From Peribacillus simplex (GTDB lineage: Bacteria; Bacillota; Bacilli; Bacillales; DSM-1321): DNA of 64,000 bases. The position numbers and the translations under genes were made by a program. The number at the start of each line of letters is the position of its first letter. Position 1 is the first letter of the stretch. Where the stretch lies: NCBI RefSeq assembly GCF_001542915.1, contig NZ_LNNH01000012.1, forward strand, positions 730,216-794,215. The letters run 5' to 3'. Shown piece after piece: positions 27,857-36,657 of the stretch. The notes beneath the pieces were generated by a model. The model saw nothing but the letters and a program-made list of their open reading frames with translations. It was not told where the DNA came from and searched no databases.

Positions 27857-28939
27857 TTAGTTAATCAATCTGAATGAGCTCCATGGTTTAATATAATCCA
27901 ATAAAAAACGTTCTTCCTCCACTACTTGTGCAACAAGGTTTTTCCGTTCATCCAAGGGCATGTCCCGTAAAATGACTTGAAGCTCTCCTTTATATTTTCC
28001 AAAGGAATCATTGCCGATGAAAACGCCCCCTTTTTGCTGTGGAACACTTTTCCGAATCGGAAAATTTTCCTTTCCGTATTTTTTCCTTACTTCAACTGAT
28101 CGGACCATATATTCACTGATATCACCACGGCGAATATGTATTTCCTCCAAGGCGACTTGATGCTCGATGGGGGATGCATCCGAATGGAGCTCCACTTTCA
28201 ACTCGATCATGTCCCGCTTTAAAGTTCCCAGCATTTTCAATTCCGCTTCACTGGCATAAGCGTTTCCAATAATCACATCATCAATTAAGTTTGTGGCCCA
28301 TAAATGCTTGGCTTGCACATCAATGGAAAGTTCACGATGCTGTTCCAATGTGCACAATCCATCGTTGATGTTCCACGGCCCTATGTCACCCGTTTGTGAA
28401 GTAACAAATGCCGCTGTCCGGATGCCATGTTCTTTAAATCGCTTGCTGCAGGAGATGAAGAACTCATAAGGCAGACCCGTGAATTTTTGCGGATAAAAAT
28501 TATGGCACCCAATCACTTGATCCTTATTTGCTTGATGCGTCAAAATATTCGTTAAATATTCGACATCATTGCTCATATTCAATTCAATTTTCAATCCATA
28601 AGGATTAAACGTCATTTTAGCTTCCTTCAAGCCATCAAAGCCCAAATCGAGACGAACCCCGTCCGCTCCCATTTCTGCGAAAAATCCTAAATCATCATAA
28701 CTTATATTAAACTTGGCAAAAACAGCCGGCGCAACATCAAGGATGACTTCCATATCCAGCGTTTTCGCATAAGAAATGATATCTTTATATTCTTCCATGA
28801 CGACTTCATAAGGTTTTGAAACCGATAATAAGCACGTGAATATCCGTTCAAACCCATAGTGATGGGCCAATTTTATATATTGCTTGTCGAGATCCGGTGT
28901 AGAGTGTTCCGGATAAATCGATATTCCCAATCTTCTCAT
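27857..28939 (-). CDS. GH170 / DUF871 hydrolase (MupG-like 6-phosphosugar glycosidase)
   Basis: A 360-residue TIM-barrel protein of the DUF871 family, now GH170. The characterised member, S. aureus MupG, hydrolyses MurNAc 6-phosphate-GlcNAc. Here MRRLGISIYPEH, ADGVRLDLGFDG and CHNFYPQKFTGL are family segments, and the C-terminal cyclophilin-like subdomain has GGVFIGNDSFGKYKGELQ. There is no murQ, murP or murR nearby, and the partner PTS is of cellobiose type. The phosphodisaccharide could therefore be a peptidoglycan fragment or another 6-phospho-glycoside. The start is the ATG at 28939; a GTG at 28951 overlaps the previous gene. Confidence 0.8.
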   Translation of the reverse strand: MRRLGISIYPEHSTPDLDKQYIKLAHHYGFERIFTCLLSVSKPYEVVMEEYKDIISYAKTLDMEVILDVAPAVFAKFNISYDDLGFFAEMGADGVRLDLGFDGLKEAKMTFNPYGLKIELNMSNDVEYLTNILTHQANKDQVIGCHNFYPQKFTGLPYEFFISCSKRFKEHGIRTAAFVTSQTGDIGPWNINDGLCTLEQHRELSIDVQAKHLWATNLIDDVIIGNAYASEAELKMLGTLKRDMIELKVELHSDASPIEHQVALEEIHIRRGDISEYMVRSVEVRKKYGKENFPIRKSVPQQKGGVFIGNDSFGKYKGELQVILRDMPLDERKNLVAQVVEEERFLLDYIKPWSSFRLIN

Positions 28940-28947
28940 AGCTTCAT

Positions 28948-29226
28948 TCACTCCCTATTTTCTTTCCATTGAACCCGCCTTGCCTGTAACCTCATTAAAT
29001 AGTCACGGTAGCGGGAGGATACCATTACAGAACAAATAATCGTTGGCATGATGACAATCAAATAATAAGTTGACCCTAATGCGCTAAACAAAATGATGGA
29101 AATGCTAATGATTAAAATGGTAAAGCCGACTGATTTCCAAGGTGTTATCCATTCAGCTAGCTTCGTTCGCGAAAATAGGATTTGGGCACCGACAAAGGCT
29201 AGCACTGCGCCTATAATTTCAAGCAT
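28948..29226 (-). CDS. Small membrane protein inside the PTS operon
   Basis: A 92-residue protein with about three hydrophobic segments (IIGAVLAFVGAQILF, VGFTILIISISIILF, YYLIVIMPTIICSVMV) and a basic tail. Its ATG at 29226 overlaps the last codons and stop of the IIC gene by 8 bases, and its stop abuts the GH170 gene, so it is translated with the operon. I do not recognise the family. A role helping IIC assembly or export is possible but unsupported. Confidence 0.65.
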   Translation of the reverse strand: MLEIIGAVLAFVGAQILFSRTKLAEWITPWKSVGFTILIISISIILFSALGSTYYLIVIMPTIICSVMVSSRYRDYLMRLQARRVQWKENRE

Positions 29227-30547
29227 ATTTAATGCCTGCCTTTTTTTCTTCCGGTCCATCTTCGATTTTATTTTCATCACGCAGGTGCTGCTTTTCGAAC
29301 ATCTTGAAAAACGGAAAATAAATCATTAATGAAATGAAGAAATTCAATATAACTAGAACCCCAGCCATGATGGTCCAATCCGTGCTGATTACAGCGGCAA
29401 TCGGGCCGAAGACCGTAAACGGAAGCTTGGCCATGATCATGGGAATCAATCCTAATTGAAAGAACGTGTAAGAAACGACGACATTCACCAAAGGAGCAAC
29501 AATGAACGGGACCATCAATATCGGATTCATGACGATAGGTGCTCCAAAGATGACAGGTTCGTTAATATTAAAAATCCCCGGAACAAAAGATAGTTTACCC
29601 AGCTCTTTCAAATACTTCGATTTTGAAAATAAGAATAGTACTACAAGCGATAAAGTCGATCCTGCCCCGCCAATCCAAACGAACCATTGAATGAATTGTT
29701 CGGTAAATAAATTGGGCAGATTCGCCGCATTACCGGTTCTTGCAAACGCATCCATATTTTCGAGTATCGCCGAATCCCACATTGGCCGTATGATCGGTCC
29801 CAATATGGCCGGCCCATGAATACCAAGCGACCAAAAGAAAACGATGAGGAAGACGGTAAGCAGACCACCTATTAAACTATTACCGACCAAAAGATCTTTG
29901 AGAGGAGACACCAATGTCGTGATGATCGAATTAATATCAAACCCTAAACCATAACGAATGCCCCAGAAAAGAAGGACCACGACCAATGTTGGAATCAGGG
30001 CTGCAAACGAGTTGGACACCATTGGCGGGACACTTTCCGGTAATTTGATTTTGATGTCCCGTTTTATGAGAAAATGAAAAATTTCAACGGAAATCAATGA
30101 GGTGACGATCGCTCCGAACAAAGAAGCTGCACTTAAAGCGCTAATAGGTAACCATCGCCCCGCATCAATCACCCCTGGAACAGTTTCCATGACTTGGGTA
30201 GGCACCACACATGTAATCAAAAAAGCTAAGACTGATAGAAAGCCTGCACTGAGCTGATCTAATTTATAATGACCAGCAAGAGCCGAACCCACCCCAAATG
30301 CAGCATAAAGTGCCATCGCCCCAACTGTAAATCGGAAAGGTACATCCAATGCAGCTCGGTAAGGAGCGATCCATTCATCATACCCATCAATTGGGAAATT
30401 CAATAAAATAACAAAAAACGAACCGATAATCGTTAAAGGAAGTGTTGCAAGGACACCGTGCCGGATTGCTAGCAGATGTCTTTGTGATCCAATTTTATTT
30501 GCCACTGGAAGCACCTTCGACTCGAGTACATTCATAAAACTATTCAA
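29219..30547 (-). CDS. PTS cellobiose/lichenan-family IIC permease
   Basis: A 442-residue membrane permease of the lactose/cellobiose PTS family. GSQRHLLAIRHGVLATLPLTIIGS is the conserved N-terminal region, and NINEPVIFGAPIVMNPI is the signature sugar-site loop. A TTG at 30547 has GGGGGA 8-9 bases upstream, and the resulting MNSFMNVLESKVLPVA matches the family N terminus in length. The next ATG (30535) has no site. It is the first gene of the operon, whose substrate is likely a beta-linked disaccharide. Confidence 0.9.
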   Translation of the reverse strand: MNSFMNVLESKVLPVANKIGSQRHLLAIRHGVLATLPLTIIGSFFVILLNFPIDGYDEWIAPYRAALDVPFRFTVGAMALYAAFGVGSALAGHYKLDQLSAGFLSVLAFLITCVVPTQVMETVPGVIDAGRWLPISALSAASLFGAIVTSLISVEIFHFLIKRDIKIKLPESVPPMVSNSFAALIPTLVVVLLFWGIRYGLGFDINSIITTLVSPLKDLLVGNSLIGGLLTVFLIVFFWSLGIHGPAILGPIIRPMWDSAILENMDAFARTGNAANLPNLFTEQFIQWFVWIGGAGSTLSLVVLFLFSKSKYLKELGKLSFVPGIFNINEPVIFGAPIVMNPILMVPFIVAPLVNVVVSYTFFQLGLIPMIMAKLPFTVFGPIAAVISTDWTIMAGVLVILNFFISLMIYFPFFKMFEKQHLRDENKIEDGPEEKKAGIKYA

Positions 30548-30602
30548 TAATCTTTCCCCCTTTATGTAAAAAGACTGAAAAAACACATTATTCAATAATT
30601 AA

Positions 30603-30631
30603 ACATTATAACGTTATACTTATTATGTCAA
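30603..30631 (-). promoter_or_regulatory. Promoter of the PTS-GH170 operon with palindromic operator
   Basis: Minus strand TTGACA (30626-30631), 17-base spacer, TAATGT (30603-30608). The palindrome TATAACGTTATA (30607-30618) occupies the spacer and touches the -10. The regulator, perhaps of GntR or RpiR type, is not encoded nearby. The rest of the gap to 30872 shows no gene. Confidence 0.7.
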
Positions 30632-30872
30632 TCCTTTTTTATATGGAGATCATGGGATTCTAAATCAAACGAAGGGTGTCATTATCAAGCCTTTTTTAAG
30701 CAGGTAAGGATGGGAGGTGGTGGCGAACAATAGATAGAAAAGAATGAATAACGCATGAAAAAAGCAGGGAATTGTTTAAATAAAAAAGGAAGCATATCCC
30801 CCTCAAGGTCTAGTGCTTCCTTCATTTTGATACTCAATCAGTTTGTTCCGGCCATGTTCAAAAAGGCGTTCG

Positions 30873-31298
30873 TCATTCTTCCAAGTCCCACTGCGGATTC
30901 CAGACCACCTCCCAAAGATGGCCATCAGGGTCTTTAAAGTGACCGGAATATCCTCCCCAAAACGTATCGTGTGCCGGATCGGTTATTTCGGCTCCCGCTT
31001 TATATGCTTGCAGCAATACACGATCAACTTCTTCCTTGCTTCCTACATTATGGCCAATCGTGAATTCAGTGGAGCTTGCCTGCGACAATGGAACCTTAGC
31101 CTCATGGGCTATATCGCTTCGCTTCCAAATGGCAAGTTTTAGGCCTGCTTGCAAGTCGAAAAAGGCAACGGCGCCGTGCTCGAATTCCTTCCCTATAATC
31201 CCTTCCGTTTGAAAGCCCATTCCATCTTGATAGAATGCCAGCGATTTTTCCAAATCATCCACGCCTAACGTAAGCACAGTAATACGCGGTTTCAACAT
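30873..31298 (-). CDS. VOC-family protein (glyoxalase/bleomycin-resistance fold)
   Basis: A 141-residue two-repeat VOC protein. The N-terminal repeat begins MLKPRITVLTLGVDDLEKSLAFYQ and the C-terminal one ends SGHFKDPDGHLWEVVWNP, the common YSGYFxDPDGHLWE form. Metal ligands of the family would be the His/Glu at strand starts. Function is unassigned; members detoxify small molecules or isomerise metabolites. The start is the ATG at 31298 with GGGGGG 5 bases upstream. Confidence 0.85.
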   Translation of the reverse strand: MLKPRITVLTLGVDDLEKSLAFYQDGMGFQTEGIIGKEFEHGAVAFFDLQAGLKLAIWKRSDIAHEAKVPLSQASSTEFTIGHNVGSKEEVDRVLLQAYKAGAEITDPAHDTFWGGYSGHFKDPDGHLWEVVWNPQWDLEE

Positions 31299-31457
31299 AT
31301 TTCCCCCCTTTTTGAATCTCCCCATGGTAACCACTACAATCGCACCTCCTTCTTTTTTTGTCAAACCAATCTAATTTCCTGTATAGTGAAAGGATTAGCC
31401 AGGATTGAACAATTACTGCCTAATCTGAAATGAAACAGAAAGGAATTTTGATTACCC

Positions 31458-31805
31458 ATGATATCATTTATCCTTACCCTAAAACGTTTTTTAAAAGCGC
31501 TATGGTCCGCTTTTAAAATGAAGAATTTCCAAGTTCTTTTCGCCTTGGTCCTGGTCATGTTACTTTCCGGAACCATTTTCTATGTTAAGCAGGAAGGGCT
31601 GACCGTAATTGACTCTCTTTATTTTTGTGTTGTCACTCTAAGTACCGTTGGCCACCCCGGTTTTGAACCGCAGACGACGTTCGGAAAAGTGTTCACGATG
31701 ATTTATATTGTCGGCGGCACTGGGTTATTCATGGGCTTGATTGGTTATCTTGCCTACGCCATCATAAAGAAGCGGGAAAGCGAGAACAAAGAAAGCAGGA
31801 AGTGA
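31458..31805 (+). CDS. Two-segment potassium channel pore protein
   Basis: A 115-residue protein with two membrane segments around a pore loop (Ion_trans_2). Segment 1 is FALVLVMLLSGTIFYV, the pore helix is DSLYFCVVTLSTVGHPG, and segment 2 is VFTMIYIVGGTGLFMGLIGYL. The selectivity filter reads TVGHPG rather than TVGYGD. It has no RCK or cyclic-nucleotide domain. It should form a tetramer in the membrane. AAAGGA lies about 14 bases before the ATG, which is weak. Confidence 0.8.
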   Translation: MISFILTLKRFLKALWSAFKMKNFQVLFALVLVMLLSGTIFYVKQEGLTVIDSLYFCVVTLSTVGHPGFEPQTTFGKVFTMIYIVGGTGLFMGLIGYLAYAIIKKRESENKESRK

Positions 31806-32016
31806 AGATATGAGGAATGCTCAATCTGAAAGGCATTCCTTTTTGTTCATCAACATTCATTATTTATGTATAACAATCGGTTCGTTTTTTTCTGTTGGCA
31901 CTCCCTATTTTCATCCATTTCACGGCAATTTTTACGGTACCTGCCCATTTCAACCGCTTCGCTGAATTCCTTTAATAAAAAAGCACCCAGGTATGGGCGC
32001 TCCATTACATCCTTAT

Positions 32017-32283
32017 TCATCTGTCCCAGAAGGGTCTGCATCTATTATTATTGTTCGGGTTACTGCCACAATTAACGTTTTCTTCAACCGTTTCATAAAC
32101 GTCTCTCTCATATACAGGATAGTAATGCTCATTTCTAACCACAGTCCTATTAACATTAATCACTTCCGTTGGATGAATATGCTTCACGACACGCCGATTT
32201 GTTCTCGTATTCACCACGGTCCTTGTAGGATCTGTAATCACTTCTTCCCTTTGTTCACGACATCTTCTACAATTACAACTCAT
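32017..32283 (-). CDS. cotD: CotD-family inner spore coat protein
   Basis: An 88-residue protein starting MSCNCRRCREQ. The central HIHPTEVINVNRTVVRNEHYYPVYERDV matches the CotD pattern HIHPxxxxNVN...HYFP, and the Asn-rich tail ends FWDR. Cysteines in the N terminus may cross-link in the coat. It has no signal peptide; it would be deposited from the mother cell. A sigma-K type promoter is visible at 32313-32340 and a GGTGGTG ribosome site precedes the ATG. Confidence 0.85.
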   Translation of the reverse strand: MSCNCRRCREQREEVITDPTRTVVNTRTNRRVVKHIHPTEVINVNRTVVRNEHYYPVYERDVYETVEENVNCGSNPNNNNRCRPFWDR

Positions 32284-32312
32284 AAAAACACCACCTTTTT
32301 TTTACTTCTTTG

Positions 32313-32340
32313 TAGCTTATGATATTAGGTGGAAACTTGT
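32313..32340 (-). promoter_or_regulatory. Sigma-K type promoter of the cotD-like gene
   Basis: Minus strand AC, 17 bases, then CATAAGCTA, which fits AC-N16/17-CATANNNTA, the late mother-cell consensus. It lies about 30 bases before the ATG. Confidence 0.65.
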
Positions 32341-32369
32341 ACTAAGCAATAACACTATTTTTTGAATGC

Positions 32370-32400
32370 AAAAAATCCCCCTCTAACAATTTAGAGAGGG
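32370..32400 (-). terminator. Terminator of the cation exporter gene
   Basis: Minus strand CCCTCTCTAA / TTAGAGGGGG stem, 4-base loop, then TTTTT. It lies 75 bases after the stop at 32475. Confidence 0.8.
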
Positions 32401-32474
32401 AGTATCTGCCATTACATGTATATGCATTTGTCTAATATGTTGGTATATCTTCGTTCAAAGGAAAATCAGCATAG

Positions 32475-33344
32475 TTAATTGGGCTCAACATGAACATGTA
32501 CATCATACACCCCATGTTCATTCATCATCACTTTTTCTACATGTGTTGCAATATCATGTGCTTCTTTTATATCCAATGTGGAATTAACAAGAATCACAAC
32601 ATCGATGACTTCATTATTGCCATAATTTCTCCCTTTAATTTCTTTTATACCCTTGACCCCATTCACATTTGTAATGACATCTTTATAGAGATGGATTTTA
32701 TTTTCATCGAATCCGTCTGAAAGCTCATGAGAGGATTGGCTGAATATTTCCCATGCTGTTTTGCATATTAAAAGCCCAACGATGATTGCCGTCAGCGGAT
32801 CAAGCCATGGCATGTTTAGTTGGGAGCCGAAGATTCCGATAGCGGTTCCAATACTTACCCAAGCATCTGAAATATTGTCTTTCGAAGCGGCCATAACGGC
32901 TTTACTGTTAATTTTAAGAGCCAGCTTTTTATTATACCGATATACAAAATACATGGCGATTGCTGATAAAATTCCCACATACCCTGCCATGATGTCAGGC
33001 GACTCCTTGCCCCCGTCAAGCATGGACGAAATGGCATCGATCAATACCTGCACACCAACGGCAAACATGATGAATGATGCCACCATGGAGGCAATCGTTT
33101 CACTTTTCCAATGACCATATCCATGATCTTTATCGGGGGGTCTTTGGGCTAGCCTTAATCCAATCAATACGGCAATGGATGCGATAATATCAGTCGTATT
33201 ATTCAAACCATCCGCTTTTAGAGCAGCTGAGTCACTTATGTATCCAATAACCAATTTTATAATAGATAGACAAATATAAGCAATGATACTAATGATTGCA
33301 CCACGTTCGCCTAATTTGAGGTCATTATATTTCTGTTCTTCCAT
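32475..33344 (-). CDS. Cation diffusion facilitator, manganese type (MneP/MneS-like)
   Basis: A 289-residue exporter with six membrane segments and a C-terminal metal-binding domain. Segment 2 has KADGLNNTTDI, and segment 5 has DNISD. The DxxxD pair in segment 5 is the mark of Mn-transporting CDF proteins; zinc types have HxxxD. The His-rich end VYDVHVHVEPN is the cytosolic regulatory site. B. subtilis MneP and MneS protect against manganese excess, so the same is expected. It is monocistronic with a terminator. Confidence 0.85.
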   Translation of the reverse strand: MEEQKYNDLKLGERGAIISIIAYICLSIIKLVIGYISDSAALKADGLNNTTDIIASIAVLIGLRLAQRPPDKDHGYGHWKSETIASMVASFIMFAVGVQVLIDAISSMLDGGKESPDIMAGYVGILSAIAMYFVYRYNKKLALKINSKAVMAASKDNISDAWVSIGTAIGIFGSQLNMPWLDPLTAIIVGLLICKTAWEIFSQSSHELSDGFDENKIHLYKDVITNVNGVKGIKEIKGRNYGNNEVIDVVILVNSTLDIKEAHDIATHVEKVMMNEHGVYDVHVHVEPN

Positions 33345-33525
33345 TCAACTTCCCCCCACAATTAAGTACTTGATTATCATACCAACTTAAAATTGGGTGG
33401 GTCTATAGCAACCTTTTTGTATCGTTTTATATATGTAAGCGCTAGGTAACTATGTTGGATGAAGCAAACTATCTGAAAAGAATAAATATAGTTTCTTTCA
33501 TCAGCGGGTCAATAGATTTTAACAA
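33345..33525. promoter_or_regulatory. Upstream region of the cation exporter, possible cre
   Basis: ATGTAAGCGCTAGGT at 33433-33447 fits the cre consensus except for one base (G for C at position 14). No clear promoter hexamers are seen, so the call is weak. Confidence 0.3.
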
Positions 33526-33551
33526 CAAAAAAAGGGCCGCTGCCGCAACCC
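33526..33551 (-). terminator. Terminator of the RibD-like gene
   Basis: Minus strand GGGTTGC / GCGGCCC stem with two G-U pairs, a 4-base loop and seven T, just after the stop at 33565. Confidence 0.75.
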
Positions 33552-33564
33552 GATCACTGATTCC

Positions 33565-34116
33565 CTAGGTATAGATAATTTTGTATGTGGGTTTGATCAC
33601 ACCGTTTGGATACTGCGTCATTTCAATTAAATCCAGTTTAAGCAAAGGCTTGACGCTGCCGAAAAGGGGGATGCCTTCCCCGATGATGATGGGGTTCACT
33701 TTCAGTACCAATCGATCGATGAGTTTATGCTTGATTAAATTCCCGGCAAGTTCGCCTCCGCCGCATAACCATAGCTTACCTTCCCCTTGCTGCTTGAGAT
33801 TTTCAATGAATTCCACGGCATTTCCCTTGATGAGCTCCACTTCCTCGTTCGATTCGAACTGAAGGGAATTTGAGAAAATATAATGCTTCAGCCCCTTATA
33901 GCCAGGTTCACCCGGTTTTGCGCCGAAATGAAAGCCAAACTCATATGTTTTCCGCCCCATCAATACGGCGTCATATTGCTGAATTTCCGTTAAAAAATCC
34001 GGGACATGCTCTCCTTCGAATAAAAAGAGGGAATTACTGATATCTCCATCGATTATGCCTTGGTCCGCAATGAAATGGTCCAGCGATACTGCCACATGAT
34101 AAATCAATTCAGCCAC
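33565..34116 (-). CDS. Dihydrofolate reductase-fold protein, RibD C-terminal type
   Basis: A 183-residue reductase-fold protein like B. subtilis YwjB/YyaP. It starts MAELIYHVAVSLDHFIADQG, has VLMGRKTYEFGF and KLWLCGGGELAGNLIKHKLIDRLVL, the NADPH-loop motif of the family, and ends with strands near PIIIGEGIPLF. The true substrate is unknown. The start is the GTG at 34116: GGAGGG lies 9 bases upstream of it, while the ATG at 34125 directly abuts that site. Confidence 0.85.
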   Translation of the reverse strand: MAELIYHVAVSLDHFIADQGIIDGDISNSLFLFEGEHVPDFLTEIQQYDAVLMGRKTYEFGFHFGAKPGEPGYKGLKHYIFSNSLQFESNEEVELIKGNAVEFIENLKQQGEGKLWLCGGGELAGNLIKHKLIDRLVLKVNPIIIGEGIPLFGSVKPLLKLDLIEMTQYPNGVIKPTYKIIYT

Positions 34117-34200
34117 GTTAGACATCCCTCCGTATTTGTTCTGAAATCGTGATCTAAACACAAATCAATTCATTTAAATCTTCTGCTATGAAAACTAAGA

Positions 34201-35052
34201 TCAAGTAGCCATTTTTATCATCTTTTTAATCAGATCTTCATTTGGTTCGATGTCCATCAGCATACTTAGGCACTTATTCAATCTAAGGAATTCCGGGATC
34301 ATCTTTCCCATCGTTTTCATGATTTCACTAGGATTGCGATCGCTGCCCCATTCATTTAAGAGGTTTAATTTCTTTTCATCCAATTTACTTCTTTTTCCTT
34401 CCATTTTCGTCCATGCTCCATAGGAGCCGTCTAAATGCTCCCCCATTTCCATATACCAGCCATGGACGATGTGCCAGCGCACTTTATCGAGATTAGATCG
34501 TGCATATAATCTCTCCCCCCTCATAACAGCTCGGTATGTTTCATGGATAAAAGCAAGCAGTTTCCCCCGCCAAAGTTCCACTTCCTCCACTGTAGACTTG
34601 TAAGCAATCTCTGCCGATGCCTCAACAACCTGACTCACGATATTAAAGGGATCATGGCGGATTTCAATTTCCTTCATCCAGATGGAAGGTACAACTTCCT
34701 CAGGTGAATGATACCAGCTATCGACTTTGACGAAGGTATCATAATGTGTGACGATATATGGTGAAGATGAATGGTGATCTTCATGAAAAGCGGCATTCCC
34801 CCAGCCATTGGCTCGTTGCATTTTTCCCTTTAAGTAAGCTGCTTTCCGCTCTCGGATGACAACCGTATGCAGATCGATATCAGAGTAATCATCAAAGTTC
34901 CCTTTCGCTAATGACCCCGAAAGGTATATGGCCAAAACATCCCGGTCAGCCGATAGGTCCTTTATTGCATGAAGCAACAAAATATCACGATGCTTGGGCA
35001 AATAGGAGTCTCTTTCCAAATGTTCACTGAAGAATCCCACACATAAAACCAT
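34201..35052 (-). CDS. Nucleotidyltransferase-domain protein (aminoglycoside adenylyltransferase fold)
   Basis: A 283-residue protein. The N-terminal domain has the polymerase-beta fold signature GSLAKGNFDDYSDIDLH (GS...SDxDL), which places the two catalytic Asp and the nucleotide phosphates. The C-terminal half is helical, as in ANT(4')-like and lincosamide nucleotidyltransferases. It may modify an antibiotic or an unknown hydroxyl substrate; resistance cannot be concluded. AAAGGAG touches the ATG at 35052, so a GTG 12 bases inside is an alternative start. Confidence 0.75.
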   Translation of the reverse strand: MVLCVGFFSEHLERDSYLPKHRDILLLHAIKDLSADRDVLAIYLSGSLAKGNFDDYSDIDLHTVVIRERKAAYLKGKMQRANGWGNAAFHEDHHSSSPYIVTHYDTFVKVDSWYHSPEEVVPSIWMKEIEIRHDPFNIVSQVVEASAEIAYKSTVEEVELWRGKLLAFIHETYRAVMRGERLYARSNLDKVRWHIVHGWYMEMGEHLDGSYGAWTKMEGKRSKLDEKKLNLLNEWGSDRNPSEIMKTMGKMIPEFLRLNKCLSMLMDIEPNEDLIKKMIKMAT

Positions 35053-35256
35053 CTCCTTTTTTTAACAAACCTTCAAAGTACTATATTCGTTCCAAAATAA
35101 ATACTCTCCTTCCCCCTCTTGCATAATGGACCAAACATATCTTGAACTCCACGCCCCACCCCATTGCTTGGTTTGCCGGCTTCTGAATGTCCCTATCCCT
35201 GCATATCCTGATAGGATATGATTTTAAAAAAGTCAGTTAAAGGGGGAAATCCATTG

Positions 35257-35583
35257 ATGTTTTTTGCAAATACACCCGAACCGCCTTACTACGCTTGTAT
35301 TTTTACGTCAAACAGAAGTGAAGGAGATGCGGCAGGCTACGATTCAACCGCTGATTTCATGGTTGAGCTTGCCTCTCAGCAAGAAGACTTTTTAGGAGTA
35401 GAGAGCGTAAGGGATCAAAACGGTTCAGGAATCACCGTATCTTATTGGAAATCCCAGGATTCAATCAAGCGCTGGAAGGAAAATGCTTTACACAAAAAAG
35501 CTCAGGAAAAAGGCATGAAAGACTGGTATTCCTCTTATTCCGTACGTATTTGCAAGGTTGAAAGAGAGTACCGCAACAAGTGA
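35257..35583 (+). CDS. Antibiotic biosynthesis monooxygenase-fold protein (ABM)
   Basis: A 108-residue dimeric alpha-beta barrel protein. YYACIFTSNRSEG, FLGVESVRDQNGSGITVSYWKS and DSIKRWKENALHKKAQEKGMKDWYSSYSVRICKVER are typical of ABM/HmoB-like proteins. Members range from heme-degrading to quinol oxygenases; the function here is not clear. The start is the ATG at 35257 with AAAGGGGG upstream; a TTG immediately before it is the alternative. Confidence 0.85.
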   Translation: MFFANTPEPPYYACIFTSNRSEGDAAGYDSTADFMVELASQQEDFLGVESVRDQNGSGITVSYWKSQDSIKRWKENALHKKAQEKGMKDWYSSYSVRICKVEREYRNK

Positions 35584-35620
35584 GAAAACTTAGGACCTCG
35601 TTCCGGCATCAAGTTCATAA

Positions 35621-35649
35621 AAAAGACCGCTTTACAGCGGTTTTAAAAA
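35621..35649. terminator. Bidirectional terminator between ABM and GNAT genes
   Basis: ACCGC-TTTACA-GCGGT stem with a T run on the plus side and an A run on the left, so it serves the converging genes on both strands. Confidence 0.75.
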
Positions 35650-35673
35650 AAAGCATGGATTTGTTTCATGACG

Positions 35674-36225
35674 TTAGATGATTTTCAAATCTTTTTTTAT
35701 TAGGGAGTACATCAATAAATCATCAAATTTCCCACAAGTATATTCATAATGCCTAAGCAAGCCCTCTCTTTTAAAGCCTTGCTTTTCCACCAGTCTTTGG
35801 GATGGAATATTGGCGGGCTCGATTAAAGCCTCGATCCTTTCCAATTGAAAGTGATGATAGCCATACCTGACGACGGCTTCCAAGGCTTCACCTGCTATGC
35901 CTTTTCCCCAATGAGCTTGATTTAGTTCATAGCCAACTTCTGCCCGGAAATGTTTAGGGGCCCTATTCAAAAATCCACAGCTCCCGATCACCTTCCCGTT
36001 ATCTTTCATCGTTATTCCCCATCTAATTCCTGTACCTTCTTTGCGGATGGACTGATACCAACCGATTTCCTCCCACACTTCATCGACTGTTTGGAAAGGC
36101 TCCAATCCCATATGCTTCACGACCTCGATATCAGTTAGATAGTCAAGCATATCACCTGCGTCCGCTTTTGTTGCTTCACGCAATATCAATCTTTTCGTCT
36201 CAATAACCGGGAATTCGTTTTCCAT
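35674..36225 (-). CDS. GNAT acetyltransferase, RimJ/RimL type
   Basis: A 183-residue acetyl-CoA N-acyltransferase. It begins VIETKRLILREATKADAGDM, has GSCGFLNRAPKHFRAEVGYELN and the acetyl-CoA loop HWGKGIAGEALEAVVRYGYH, then NIPSQRLVEKQGFKREG. Targets in this group are ribosomal protein N termini, amino acids or antibiotics. GGAGGAG precedes the ATG. The gene converges with the ABM gene. Confidence 0.88.
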   Translation of the reverse strand: MENEFPVIETKRLILREATKADAGDMLDYLTDIEVVKHMGLEPFQTVDEVWEEIGWYQSIRKEGTGIRWGITMKDNGKVIGSCGFLNRAPKHFRAEVGYELNQAHWGKGIAGEALEAVVRYGYHHFQLERIEALIEPANIPSQRLVEKQGFKREGLLRHYEYTCGKFDDLLMYSLIKKDLKII

Positions 36226-36657
36226 ATTTCTCCTCCTCTGTTACCATACGCACCTTCCAAGCTACTGTATAGGATTTGCCTTCCAATATGTCTCTTTCTT
36301 ACGACCGTCAAAATAATTATCCATATATTAACATAATCCCACTTATTTTTGAGAACCCAAAAGTTGAATTTCTTCACGGATATAGCGATTTTTTGATTCC
36401 TTAATGCCTTCAGTTTCAGCCGCTTCACAGCTTATATAGAACTTAAGTGTCATTATCTTCCTGATATCAACAGGTCGAATAGGCCTTTTTTACCTATCCT
36501 TAATAAGTTAACAAGAAGATAAGCAAACTAAATGATATTGCGGTATAAATCTTCTTTCCTTACATAATTCGTTAAAGATATCAGGATGACATAAGGAATA
36601 ACAATATAGCGGCTATTCAAATAGTGCTTTATCTAATTGTAATGGGGTGCATGTTTT
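36226..36657. other. Non-coding gap between divergent genes
   Basis: 430 bases holding promoters for the GNAT gene and the phosphoesterase. An 80-codon frame on the minus strand overlaps the GNAT start and has no site, so I do not call it. No repeat or riboswitch is recognised. Confidence 0.35.

Noticed and set aside
31850-32041. 63-codon minus-strand frame after the CotD-like gene
   Set aside because: It starts inside the CotD-like coding region in another frame and lacks a ribosome site.
36186-36428. 80-codon frame upstream of the GNAT gene
   Set aside because: It overlaps the GNAT start in another frame and has no ribosome site.
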